Source: Leguminivora glycinivorella (lineage: Eukaryota; Arthropoda; Insecta; Lepidoptera; Tortricidae). From it: a stretch of DNA of 64,000 nucleotides. The notes below the pieces were generated by a model. The model saw only the letters and a program-made list of their open reading frames with translations, did not search any database and was not told where the DNA came from. Shown here in pieces: positions 53,735 to 63,571 of this stretch. A program made the translations under genes and the position numbers. Where the stretch lies: assembly GCF_023078275.1 (NCBI RefSeq), contig NC_062987.1, forward strand, positions 21,003,772-21,067,771. The letters are read 5' to 3'. How positions within the stretch are numbered: the first letter of the stretch is position 1; each line of letters opens with the position of its first letter.

Positions 53735-55461
53735 AAAACTAAATATTTTATTATCGAATCGGTAAGGATCGAAAAACCAAAATAATAAATTAATCAGGTG
53801 ATGAAACTAGCTTTAGTTATATTTTCCATCTCCTACTCCTTATAAAAACACAAAACTATTTAGTATCGCTAGTGTTACAACAAAGCGATTCAGAATAATG
53901 CGGTAAATGAGTAACTTTTTATGAATCGCTAAATTTGACATTCCTGCGATTCAGTTTAGGCTCAAGTGGCATGTCATGGTACGAAATACACTTGAGATGA
54001 GTGAATGAAACGGCTGGGACGCTTATCGCTCGCTCGGTCGAAATTTGATCGCAATAACAACGTCGTGGTAGGAAATAGCGACGCAGTTCAGTTTAGGTCC
54101 TAAACTGAATCGCGTTAAGAGATCATGGTAAGGCCCCTGTCTATTTTGATGAAAGTGATGGACTAAATACTGGGCTATGGATAAAAAACCGGACGCCTGC
54201 CTAATAAAACGGTATCCAATTTTATTTCCGGCAGACGGTGACTCGTCCCCACAAGATGGGCCCCCACAAAAAGCGACATCCAAGATGGCTCAAGGGCAAC
54301 ACCGGTGTGAGAACTCAAGGGTGTCGAGAGGTGTACACCGCTTTCTGCCCAGTGGCTGTTAAGCCACTGTACCAACTCACGTCTTATGCAAATTTTCACT
54401 TCCACCCCTGGGGCATGTAGCCCTAACGACTCCACTCTGGACGGCCAGCCAAGGCAAGCCAGAGGTAGAGAGTACTGTCCCACCCACCCGCCTTACGGGT
54501 AACAGAACTCCCCAGGAGCACTCGGGTACGTGGGGTCGCTGTTCCCCAACAGCTCGCCACAAGCTGCCCTGCGTTGACTGATTGCACTGGTAAAACCAAT
54601 GGGCGATGGGGTTATTATTATTATTATTGTATGTATGTTATCTGATATCTCCGAGAATCGTGAACCGATTTTCAATTTTTTATTTTTTATTTAAAACGGG
54701 TATAACCCCGAGATGGTCCCATTGGCACCAAGTCGGAGTCTGATGATGGGATCTTGGAGAAATCGAGGGAACTCTTCAAATGTTATAGGCACATGTAATG
54801 TTTTTAGTGTATTTTTCAAAGGTACACCAGTATTTACGCCTGATGCTAATATTTTTATGTGGCTGAGCTGATGATGGAAGGTCAACTCCTCAATGGTTAG
54901 GAGTTAAAGAATAATTCTTTGACTACTGTACGCATATTCGGACTGATACTTATAATAACAATAGGAACCACTAAAAATCAACAAATAAATAAACTTAAAA
55001 AAAACCGCCTTAAAAAAAAGCGCATTACAAAACACGGAGAAACTAAAAAGCAAAAAATAATGAACCTTTGAAATCAGATTTCCTATCGGATTGCAATAAT
55101 CTAAACATCCAAATTATAAACAAATCAATTATTTTTGTAAAAATAATTGATTTGTTTATAATTTGGATGTTTAGATCAATTATTTTTGGAAAAATAATTG
55201 ATTTGTTTATAATTTGGATGTTTAGATTATTGCAATCCGATAAGAAATCTGAATTCAAAGGTTCATTATTTTTTACTTTTTAGTTTCTCCGTGTTTTGTA
55301 ATGCGCTTTTTTTGAAGGCGGTTTTATCTGATACCTGAGCATAACCTAAGTTCTGTAGTTTTAGGAATACGGCGGCGACTTGTTAGTTGCCGACGATTTG
55401 TCAATGTTGCCGCCCAATCATTAGGTACGTGGCCGTGTGTTTATTATTTACTCATGCGTTT

Positions 55462-55504
55462 TTAAACCCCGACGCAAAAACGAAGGGGTGTTATAAGTTT
55501 GACG

Positions 55505-55549
<45 letters not shown>

Positions 55550-55728
55550 TTGTGCGTGTCTGTCTGTGGCATCGTAGCTCCCGAACGGATGAACCGATTT
55601 AGATTTAGTTTTTTTTTTTTGTTTGAAAGCTGAGTTAGTCGGGAGTGTTCTTAGCCATGTTTCATGAAAATCGGTTTACTATGTCGCGGTCGGGGGTTTT
55701 TCAAAATTTTAATTTTGTGGTTAGGTTA
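55462..55728 (+). mobile_element. TGTC element
   Basis: Complete copy, TTTAAACCCCGACGC to GTGGTTAGGTTATC. Confidence 0.75.
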
Positions 55729-55874
55729 TCAAATTATAACTTTAGGTAGGTGTTAGTATGTCTAGGCTTTTAGCTTTAGTTGCAAGCCTTTATTAATATT
55801 TCAGCGTATATGTATAGTTCATGTTCAAAACGTGACAGTTGTCTTTTGATCGCCACGGAGCGTGAGTGATTATT

Positions 55875-56245
55875 ATTATTTAATTTTATTTATTCATAGA
55901 ACAATACAAGATTGTGTTGAATATTTACACCTTAACTACTATTTAGTATTGGCCACTTGTCTGTACTGTTTAGTTTCCTTAGTTCGGTATAAATTGTCGT
56001 TGTATTGTGGTTATTATTTATGTTATTATATCCTGTAAATTATACATATTTGTTCCGTTTGTATGAAGAAGTAATGGAAGGGTTGCCACGGAAGACCAGC
56101 GTTAAAGTATCCAAAAGGTACCTTGACACCAAGCTGAGTGGAAACCTTTTCAGTGACGTTTTATTTCCATTTTTGTGACATGTTTTTGTAATTTATATTG
56201 TTTAAGCGTCCTGAATAAAGTTTTTTCTATTCTATTCTATTCTTG
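55875..56245 (+). pseudogene. LINE 3' end with TTCTA tail
   Basis: ACGGAAGACCAGCGTTAAAG, CTTGACACCAAGCTGAGTGG, then AATAAAG and TTCTA units at 56222-56245. Similar layout to 27930-28118. No intact coding sequence. Confidence 0.5.
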
Positions 56246-57237
56246 AAGTCCTACGCCTCTAGCAAAGATTACAGTCATTGACGCTCAGCGGCGACGCACA
56301 ACTGATTCTGTCGCCCCTACCAATACTGAAGAGCTATAGGATAACTACGATACTTTTGGCTAGAGACCCAGCGGCCTGTTTCACCACAGTGAGAATAGTC
56401 GTCCGAAAGTGACACTTCGATGTTCATTGCCTGTTCAACAAAGATACACATATAAGTAACGCCAAAGACATATATAACTCCGTATAGACAAATAACATCT
56501 AAGAAAAAAACGTACCTCAGTACCATATTGGCGATGGCGTACGCTCAGCTAGATGGCGCTAATATTAATATTTGACATTTTAAAACATATCAAGCTAAGA
56601 ATATGGGCCAAATTGTCAAAACTGAGGTTCAAAACTTTTAAGCCTGTGTCAAGAGATGGCAGTCTATGCACTGTGATTACACATTTTACTTCGACAGTAA
56701 CTCTCTATAATACTCGATCCTCTTTGGTAACGCTGAGTAATTATGTTACTTAGGTATACATACATACAATTACCTTGTATCCCACAAAAAGGTAGGCAGA
56801 GCACATGAAACCACTCGAGTTTCAGTGCCACTCTTGACAATTAAGACTTGAAAGAAAACGAAATTGTGTCAGATGTAAATGTCACTGTGGTGTTATAGGG
56901 CACTGGTCTAAGCTACCACCCAGTAATCAAGAAAAGGAAAGGACCCACCTTGAGCCCTAGCTAATTATATTTATGAATCAGCCTTTTCCCATACTTGTAG
57001 GTGTCGCAAGATCCTGTCCTGAGTTTCCGGTTGCAACATGGTACCTTCCGTCGGTTGACTAACACCAACTTAGGGAAAAAAAATTTGAAGTGGATATATG
57101 TAGGTACTTACTTTAAAATGTATTGGCAATGTACCTACGTGAAGGAGTGGGGCTGATTTTTACAATAATTTGTAGTCGAACCAGTCGAACTTAATATGAA
57201 ATAGCCTAAAATAAATTACGATAGTCAACAATATATA
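56246..57237. other. Intergenic, one retroelement-tail repeat
   Basis: 56757-56870 is the CACGCCTGTATCCC-type tail repeat (ATACATACAATTACCTTG). The rest is unassigned. Confidence 0.35.
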
Positions 57238-57240
57238 TTA

Positions 57241-57380
57241 CACCGTGGCTTGCGTGGGCGACGGTCGCGCGATGGTCGCGCGACGGCGATGCGACGCATA
57301 CGAAATCAAACCTTATCGATATGGAAGTATGAGACGCGACGGCGACGGTCGCGCGACCGGCGCCCACGCAAGACACAGCG
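57241..57380. mobile_element. 140-bp PIF/Harbinger-type MITE, copy 2
   Basis: CACCGTGGCTTGCGTGGGCG to CGCCCACGCAAGACACAGCG, flanked by TTA on both sides (57238-57240, 57381-57383). Same length as 13419-13558 and nearly identical. Confidence 0.82.
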
Positions 57381-57383
57381 TTA

Positions 57384-57902
57384 GTTAAAATTGCCTCCCA
57401 GTCTAAATTGTCCCTGTGCACAAAATCTTGCTAAACTAGCGGTGGCAGTTGGAACTAATGTGACTTCATAAGTTTAAAATATTTGCTATTGATACAGGAA
57501 CATCAAGTGCATAAGTTTGAAGGAAATAATTTGTATAAGTACTTAAGTGAAAAATTGACAGATACTCGTAATTTTATCAATTTCGTTACATTTGTGAAAA
57601 CTCGAAACGTAGAGATAGCATTTTTTTCCACACTGATAGACGCATTACTTCTTTACTATCCGTTTCGTTAATTCTCAGTTTCGGTACGAAATTGAAAAGG
57701 TACAAATTTTCTGCAATCGACCCATAGGTGTCCCTATATTAAATATGTACAGGTACCTACTCGTAGTGTTCTTAGAATTAAATAACTATGTTTGACCACT
57801 GCTTTACGATCGTTTTAATTTAATCTTACCACACGTTTTCCGACTATTTATAAGGTAATAAATTTATTCTATCTCCGAAATCAAGTTTTTCACACACTGT
57901 TA
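57384..57902. other. Intergenic, no gene supported
   Basis: AT-rich. An open frame of 62 codons at 57483-57671 has no recognisable features. Confidence 0.35.
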
Positions 57903-58133
57903 GGCACTGGTCCCACCGCGAGCTAGTAAGCTATGAGCTATCGGCTATAAAAACGAACAAAAGATAAGCACTCCCGTGCGAATAAAAGAGACACGGCGAT
58001 TTTGATAGCTCACCGCCGGGCGAGTAACTATAAACATCGCCGTGTCTCTTTTATTTGCACGGGAGCGACTATCTTTTGTTCGTTTTTATAGCCGATAGCT
58101 CATAGCTTACTAGCTCGCGGTGGGACCAGTGCC
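57903..58133. mobile_element. 231-bp palindromic MITE, TTA duplication
   Basis: GGCACTGGTCCCACCGCGAG at the left and its complement at the right; arms of about 105 bp. TTA on both sides (57900-57902, 58134-58136) suggests PIF/Harbinger mobilisation. Confidence 0.8.
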
Positions 58134-58718
58134 TTATGTATGTACATATGTAGGTTCCTAGATAGTGAGATTAGTGACTATAAATTTAACCAGTTTTTTC
58201 TTGTGACTGTACGGATGTGTGTCGGGAAAGTGCATAATTTGTGGGAAAAGGTGGCCTTGTGTTGATATTTATCAATTTTAATATTGATATTACTTATTTT
58301 TTCTGCGTCACATCATCTGTCAATACTAGTTTGAAGAATACAGGACGTTTTTATGATACCTGCAATAATTTACGCTATAAATTTATTGGGTCACACTGAG
58401 GAAATGTGATTTTGGAGCCAATTCCGAAATCTCTTTCATAGAAATTGACAGATACAAATATGATATATGATCGCTTTAATATTCAATGAGGTGACTTGTA
58501 TAAAAAGTCGCTCCTACTCTCTAAAAATAGTAGGTAGTAAAAGAGTCTAAGATCCCGAGTCCATGGCAATTTATGCCTAATTATGATTTTGAATGCCACC
58601 AGTTAATGAGGTGCACCATAATTTAATAGGTAACTCTCATATTTGTGTCAGTTACTCAACTAAGTAATGGATAGGTAACAAAGGACAGAATGGTCTGCAT
58701 TAATCCTCGATGATTATA
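58134..58718. other. Intergenic, nothing recognised
   Basis: AT-rich, no exon or repeat assigned. Confidence 0.35.
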
Positions 58719-58977
58719 CAGGGTGAAATAAAAAGGACCGTTCAAACAGCATAGTGACTTTTGAGGTCATAATGAACAACTTTTATTATGGGACCAATGC
58801 TCAAATCGTGAAAATAAAATTGGCTGTTCCATAGAAATGAGCGGCATCATGACCGTTGAAATGTATGAAACAACAAATTTTTTGGGGATTTCAGCATTGG
58901 TCCCATAATAAAAGTTGTTCATTATGACCTCAAAAGTCACTATGCAAAGTTTGAACGGTCCTCTTTATTTCACCCTG
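58719..58977. mobile_element. TA-flanked MITE with CAGGGTG termini, copy 2
   Basis: CAGGGTGAAATAAAAAGGACC to GGTCCTCTTTATTTCACCCTG-type ends, arms about 95 bp, TA on both sides (58717-58718, 58978-58979). The interior differs from 769-1029, so they share only terminal sequence. Confidence 0.78.
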
Positions 58978-59022
58978 TATATTTCGATGGTACCAAAAAA
59001 AACAAATATTTCCAAATTAATA

Positions 59023-59028
59023 TTTATT
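59023..59028 (-). other. Polyadenylation signal of the Gly-rich gene
   Basis: AATAAA on the minus strand, about 155 bp after the stop codon of the Gly-rich gene. Between them (59095-59180) is a run of AGGCC/AAAAGCC units in the 3' UTR. Confidence 0.55.
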
Positions 59029-59181
59029 GAATAGACAGCGAAGACTTAATTTGGCACTATCACTCGACGACACCTTAACATAAAGTCGCGTAAACGCGAG
59101 GCGGGAGGCCTAAAGGCCAGGGCCTAAAAGCCAGAGGCCAAAAAGCCGGGGCCTAAAAGCCAGAGGCCAAAAGGCCTAGGC

Positions 59182-59257
59182 CTAATGCCAGCCATGGCCA
59201 AGGCCGAGAAGGGGCGCCCCGTGGTATCCGAGGCCTATGGGGGCGGCGACGCTATGG
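59182..59257 (-). CDS. Gly-rich gene exon 2 (terminal)
   Basis: The acceptor TTTTTTTGTTTCAG ends at 59258. The first base completes an AGC codon and the frame reads HSVAAPIGLGYHGAPLLGLG and HGWH before TAG at 59184-59182. Neither end would be in frame without the phase-2 donor of exon 1. Confidence 0.8.
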
Positions 59258-60360
59258 CTGAAACAAAAAAATGGGTTAAGTGTCATATTTTTCTTAATGC
59301 TGGTGGGACGAGCAGTCGATGGATGGTCATGGTCAGCTTCGTGGTCACTTTGTATTTGTAATGCAAATTTTTTTCTGTTGGTTTCTTTTCATAACAAGTT
59401 TAGTGCCGGTCGAAAGGCCGCTATCTCTATCGCTCTTGCGTATTGAAATACAGAGCCAGCGGCCTTTCGATCGGCGTTTGACGTCGCAGAAATGCCATTC
59501 TGCTAGCAGGCCTGATAAGACAAGCGCGCGTAATGGTTAGTCAAGTCGAACTATTTATGAAGAGCAGTATAATACAAGTAGATATCTTACACAGTTCCGA
59601 CTTACCTGATAAGAGGAGCGTGTGCGATGTGAGCAGCCAAATGTCCTCCATACAACCCTAGCCCATGCCCAAGGTCTCCAACATATCCATGCGCTAGCCC
59701 TCCATTTCCAAGCCTCTTACTTACTGCTACGGCGCAGCGACAGCGACCTTGATCTTAACCTTCGACACCAAGGACCACCATCTTCACTACACTACCTGAC
59801 GAGGGTATTCGAAGATTTCTGAGCCAAGAATTCTAGGTTCAAGTGATGTTTTCCCTTGGGTCTTTCCCTGAATCTTACACAGATAACTAACCTAATAAAG
59901 AAAGTCTTCCTGCATGGGCGAATTGGGTCGGGGATCAGGGAGCGGGACCGTGTCTCTCGTTCTGGGTCTTTTCTGATGCAGAGGCATCGCATTAAGTGTG
60001 ATGGGAACCTTCGCAACTGGAAGGGACTGGGGCACATAGATTTTAGTTCTAGTATTTAAAGTAGTAGGTAAGATACCTGATAAGAGGAGCGTGTGCAATG
60101 GGAGCAGCCAAATGTCCTCCATACAATCCATGTCCACCATACAGCCCCAGCCCATGTCCAAATCCTCCAACATATCCATGCGCCAGCCCTCCATATCCAA
60201 GGCCACCGTATCCAAGGCCGCCGTAACCAAGGCCGCCGTAACCAAGGCCGCCGTAGCCAAGGCCTAGCACGCCTCGTTTCTCGTTCTTCTTCTCTTCTGC
60301 GCCGTAGACGGCCGCTGCGGCTAGCAGTAGAACGCACAGCTGAGGAAAGATTTTGAGCAT
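59182..60360 (-). CDS. Secreted Gly/Tyr/Leu-rich protein (probably cuticular)
   Basis: Two coding exons, 60360-60077 (284 nt) and 59257-59182 (76 nt), phase-2 intron, 119 residues. A signal peptide covers about residues 1-20 (MLKIFPQLCVLLLAAAAVYG). A short charged stretch with a dibasic KR follows (AEEKKNEKR). Then come five LGYGG repeats and a Gly/His/Leu region (GHGLGLYGGHGLYGGH), and the end is APIGLGYHGAPLLGLGHGWH. Such low-complexity secreted proteins are mostly cuticular structural proteins (Gly-rich class) in insects; this is inferred from composition, and a secreted peptide with antimicrobial or silk-like role is possible. The intron (59258-60076) contains a partial duplicate of exon 1 and a MITE. 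Confidence 0.85.
59395..59520. mobile_element. MITE of the 21.9 kb family
   Basis: CTCTATCGCTCTTGCGTATT and AGAAATGCCATTC as in 21917-22237. It lies in the intron of the Gly-rich gene. Confidence 0.6.
59606..59716 (-). pseudogene. Duplicated exon piece of the Gly-rich gene
   Basis: The frame reads RLGNGGLAHGYVGDLGHGLG then LYGGHLAAHIAHAPLI and ends with the same CTTATCAG and a strong donor GTAAGT at 59605. It matches the 3' third of exon 1 with a deletion of about 8 codons and few substitutions. There is no start codon or signal peptide, and the frame meets a TAA about 60 nt upstream. Upstream acceptors (GCAG, AAGAG) have poor pyrimidine tracts. It is therefore either a decayed duplicate or a rarely used internal exon; spliced from exon 1 it would keep the phase-2 exit. 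Confidence 0.6.
60077..60360 (-). CDS. Gly-rich gene exon 1
   Basis: ATG at 60360-60358, donor GTATCT at 60076. It encodes the signal peptide, the KR-containing spacer and the LGYGG repeats. The 284 nt leave two bases of the next codon. The sequence around the ATG (TTCATGCTC) and a stop in frame upstream support this start. Confidence 0.85.
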
Positions 60361-61127
60361 GAATTAAGAGTAGAATCTGCAGTGTGAACCACGAATCTGA
60401 CTTTGGCAGATATTCTTCTAACAGTAAAAGATGGCGGAAGAACATAAAAATAGCTGCGTCTGCTATAGTCTAGGTGCGGATGCGACTGACCACAACCGCT
60501 CTATCATGAGAGAAGATTTTTTGCTGGAATTTTGCATGAAAATAATGGACAACTTTCGTCGTGTTAGTTCTCATAATTTAAAATATTTGAATTTGAACAT
60601 CACATAAAGACAGTTTATGTGAAGGAAGCTTGTGAATAAAAGGAAGAAAAGTAAATACTTGTGGTTGATAGTTCTGTAGTCACAAATGTCACAATAAGTA
60701 GGTAGGTAGCTACTTTTATTCACAATTAAGATTCCACCACCTAACCTAAACTAAATGGTGCAATATTGAACAAAACCAATTATTTTATATGTAATCCGAA
60801 ACAAAGCTAAGATCGCAGTAAGAGGCAACATGCAAAATCGTGACTACGAACTGTGTGTCGCAAGCGGGAGGTCCCGGGTTCGAGCCCGGTCATTTATTGA
60901 CTGTTGATTGCGAGGGAATGGAAATCAATGTACAATTACTGAACTTCTAGATCTATCGAACTAATCAGTGATCATAATAGATTTTGTGAAACCGCCATCA
61001 CATTAAAAATTAAACTCGATGATACGTCCCTTTATAATTATAAGTAGGTATTAAGTATGAAGATATTACCTGCAGTTTCAGCTCAATTTAATAGGCAGAT
61101 TAGTAAAATTTTACACAAACAAACATT
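60361..61127. other. Upstream of the Gly-rich gene
   Basis: A promoter is expected in 60380-60600, but no TATA/Inr pair could be fixed. 60840-60895 holds GGTTCGAGCCC (B-box-like) with a weak A-box, probably a SINE relic. Otherwise AT-rich. Confidence 0.35.
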
Positions 61128-61375
61128 ACATACATACATACAATCACGCCTGTATCCCATGGAGGGGTAGGCAGAGCACATGAAACTACTCAAGTTTCAG
61201 TGCCACTTTTGGCAAATAAGGGGTTGACAGAAAACGACAGACAGATTGCAGTGACAGGTTGCCAGCCTCTCGCCTACGCCACAATTTAACCCATATCCCA
61301 CAGTCGTCTTCTACGACACCCACGGGAAGAAAGGGGGTGGTAAAATTCTTAACCTGTCACCACACGGACAAACAG
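61128..61375 (+). repeat. Retroelement-tail repeat
   Basis: TACATACATACAATCACGCC, AAGTTTCAGTGCCACTTTTG, GTCGTCTTCTACGACACCCA and CCTGTCACCACACGG. It contains both word sets that occur separately at 22485-22590 and 51060-51375. Confidence 0.6.
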
Positions 61376-61851
61376 ACATTACAAGTAAAATTAAACTAAC
61401 TACTTAAAGGAAAGTTTGTAGGGTAAATCGGGCTGTAGTATGATCGTCAGAGTGTCAGCCACAAATTTTAAAAAAACTGCACACTTGTTTGATTTCAGCC
61501 TCGGGCACTGGAGGTCACTTTTCAGATGTGCACAGTAGTGCATAATTAGTCTGGGCGGGTACACCAGCATCAATCAAAGCTATGTTTTTGACCCTCTAGC
61601 TATATTCGTAGCTGTGTTTTTGACTGTATTTAGGGCACGAGTAAAATTGGGGAGAAAAGTGTTGTAAAGTTCAACGTTTTGATTTTATTTTCCAGGTCAT
61701 TTAGGGTCTCTAATATTAATTCAAGTCTACTTTATTTTTGTTTTGGGATTAGGTCACTTTGTTTACTACAGTTCTTGGACTTAATTCACCTTGAATATAG
61801 ATTTAGGGTGATTATTAAACTCCAAGATCTGTAGCCAACCTATTTATTTAC
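61376..61851. other. Intergenic, nothing recognised
   Basis: No exon or repeat assigned. Confidence 0.35.
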
Positions 61852-62284
61852 TTTTCCCCTCACTAGCTCGGAAACACGTATTTTGTCCTTTAATACCAGC
61901 GGGTAAAAACGCATTTTATCCACTAGTGGGTAAAGTAATTTGACCTTGAATAAAGTCAAATTAACTGCTTTAAAATTGATAAAAGTAGGTGAATCTAGTA
62001 ATAAAGATGATTTACCACCTGTGGAACTACTGGAAGCAGTGATAAACGCATTTTTTGCGTTGTAGTTTCCTCGCTATAGTGAGGGGAAAAGTTTTGTGTT
62101 ACACTCGGGTGCAAATGTATTTTACTTCTCGTGTGTTAAAAAACTCGCAAGTTCAGGATTCTATTCTCGAACCACTCGCTTCGCTCGTGGTTCAACTATA
62201 GAATCTTTTCACTTGCTCGTTTTTCAATTCCACACTCGGCGTTAAAATACAACTTTGCCCCCTTGTATAACAAATAACTATTAA
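61852..62284 (+). repeat. CCCCTCACTAGCTCGG repeat, long copy
   Basis: The longest copy: CCCCTCACTAGCTCGG, then GATGATTTACCACCTGTGG, GTGCAAATGTATTTTAC, CTCGAACCACTCGCTTCGC and the end CCCTTGTATAACAAATAACT. It has several short hairpin words. No coding frame. Confidence 0.75.
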
Positions 62285-62906
62285 AGATGAACTTTATTTT
62301 TAACCATAAACTTTTTAGCTTAATCCATTTTAGGGCTAGTTTATAAGTCTGAATCTAAGCCTACCTACCTACCTTAAGTTTTTTATCAAACTTTTCACGT
62401 CAATTTTATGACTAAACCTAGGTATTTATTTACTTTAAAGGTTAAGTTTATTTTTAACCCAAATTTTTAAGTTAATCCATTTTAGGGCTACTTTCTAGGC
62501 CTAAACCTTAAGTTTTTTTTTATCAAACTTTTCCGATGTTATGCCTAAGTCTAGTCTAGATCTAGGACTTACGATAGCCTTCATGTTGCCGTGTTCGGGT
62601 GAGAACTGGCCAGGTTGGGAGCCGGTCGCTTTTATACGGGCGGCCCCTCTAGGTTGTCTAGGCGGGCTAGTACTTAGGGCGCGAGTACTGGCGGATAGAC
62701 AAGTGGTTCATTCGTATATTTAACGTTCAAATTTTTGATTTCATTTGACTGTCTAAAACTTTTGCTCAAAATTATACATACCTACTTATCTTAAAAATGT
62801 TTATTTATGCCATTTAATTTGTCAAAATATATAAAGTACCTATTGTTTTATTTTGTGTAATGTCTATAAATTAATATTGTCTTCGGTTACCGCGATAGTT
62901 ACTCAT
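62285..62906. other. Intergenic, short direct repeat
   Basis: TTTTAGGGCTA(G/C)TTT with TTAATCCA in front occurs at about 62320-62345 and 62472-62492, with TTTTTTATCAAACTTTTC after each. The open frame at 62541-62723 has no recognisable features. Confidence 0.4.
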
Positions 62907-63261
62907 GAAATAAAACTATGGAAACGGATTAAATCGCGTATAATGAATTTAAAATACATCCCGACGTTTCGAACTCTTTACTTTATTCTTTTTCATTATT
63001 CTTTCTTTTTTTTAACAGAGTAATGGTAAAATTTTTTGAATATTGTATAACTGGCTTTATTAATAGTGTGTGAACCTGCCTTAGAAATCTATATTATTTG
63101 TGGTCATGGTTCGTTAATATTTCTTGTAAGTGGGTAGCTTTTGCACATTTTAATTTTTCCTCAGTCACCCGTTGACCACGAACGCTGTAAAGAGTTCGAA
63201 ACGTCGGGATGTATTTTAAATTCATTATACGCGATTTAATCCGTTTCCATAGTTTTATTTC
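62907..63261. mobile_element. Inverted-repeat element, 75-bp arms
   Basis: GAAATAAAACTATGGAAACG at the left and its complement at the right; arms run to about 62982 and from 63187. The word CGGATTAAATCGCGTATAAT is shared with 42895-43015 and 47725-47915. Confidence 0.68.
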
Positions 63262-63571
63262 TATAAATTAAATAAACATACAGAGATTCATAATCTTTAT
63301 TATTTTGAATAGAAATATAAATATATTTATTGCAAGAATATAGTTTTGTTAGTCAGTGCGGTGTCCTTATGTTCTACCCTATGATAGGCATGCAATATAA
63401 AGCTAACATGCAAAAACAAAACATGCAAAAAAGTATATCATAATATGATAAAGTCCGTAGTAAGGGAATTTTGAAATAAGTACAATACAATTTTAGAATT
63501 ATTGAATTAATTTAGCAGTCAACAAATAATCTATATTTTATTTTTACATTAATGGAAACGAAGGAGATTGA

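Larger units (their letters stand above)
51705..54139. repeat. Near-perfect 2.4 kb palindrome, arms 1.2 kb
   Basis: Left arm 51705-52900 and right arm 52941-54139 are inverted copies with few differences (for example GGGCGTGATG against the complement of CACCGCGCCC); the spacer 52901-52940 is 40 bp. Outer ends are CAGGGGCCTTACCATGATC and GATCATGGTAAGGCCCCTG. Short internal palindromes such as CAGTTTAGG(A/C)CCTAAACTGA and the word CATGGTA occur repeatedly. The arms contain a small ORF, described separately. No transposase, integrase or tRNA-like part was recognised. Confidence 0.9.
51405..55330 (-). mobile_element. Palindrome-headed repeat split by a 3.2 kb insertion
   Basis: The minus-strand copy of the 34072-34905 unit: its 3' end is at 51405-51457 (AACCGACTTCAAAAAAAGG on the plus strand), its body at about 54630-54990 and its palindromic head at about 55000-55330. 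Everything from about 51458 to 54629 is inserted: a retroelement-tail-like piece (51458-51655), the large palindrome and a second retroelement-like piece (54140-54620, TGGGGTCGCTGTTCCCCAAC, ending in TTA repeats). Confidence 0.72.

Noticed and set aside
57483..57671. 62-codon ORF after a CAG
   Set aside because: No hydrophobic pattern, domain or neighbouring exon that would make it part of a gene.
60056..60445. Arg/Trp-rich ORFs opposite or shifted from the Gly-rich exon
   Set aside because: Out-of-frame shadows of a GC-rich repeat; the signal peptide, splice phase and exon 2 support only the Gly-rich frame.
47360..60895. Other tRNA-like B-boxes (47401, 48590, 49491, 60868)
   Set aside because: GGTTCGA-type words only; no cloverleaf could be built. 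Left as SINE relics.
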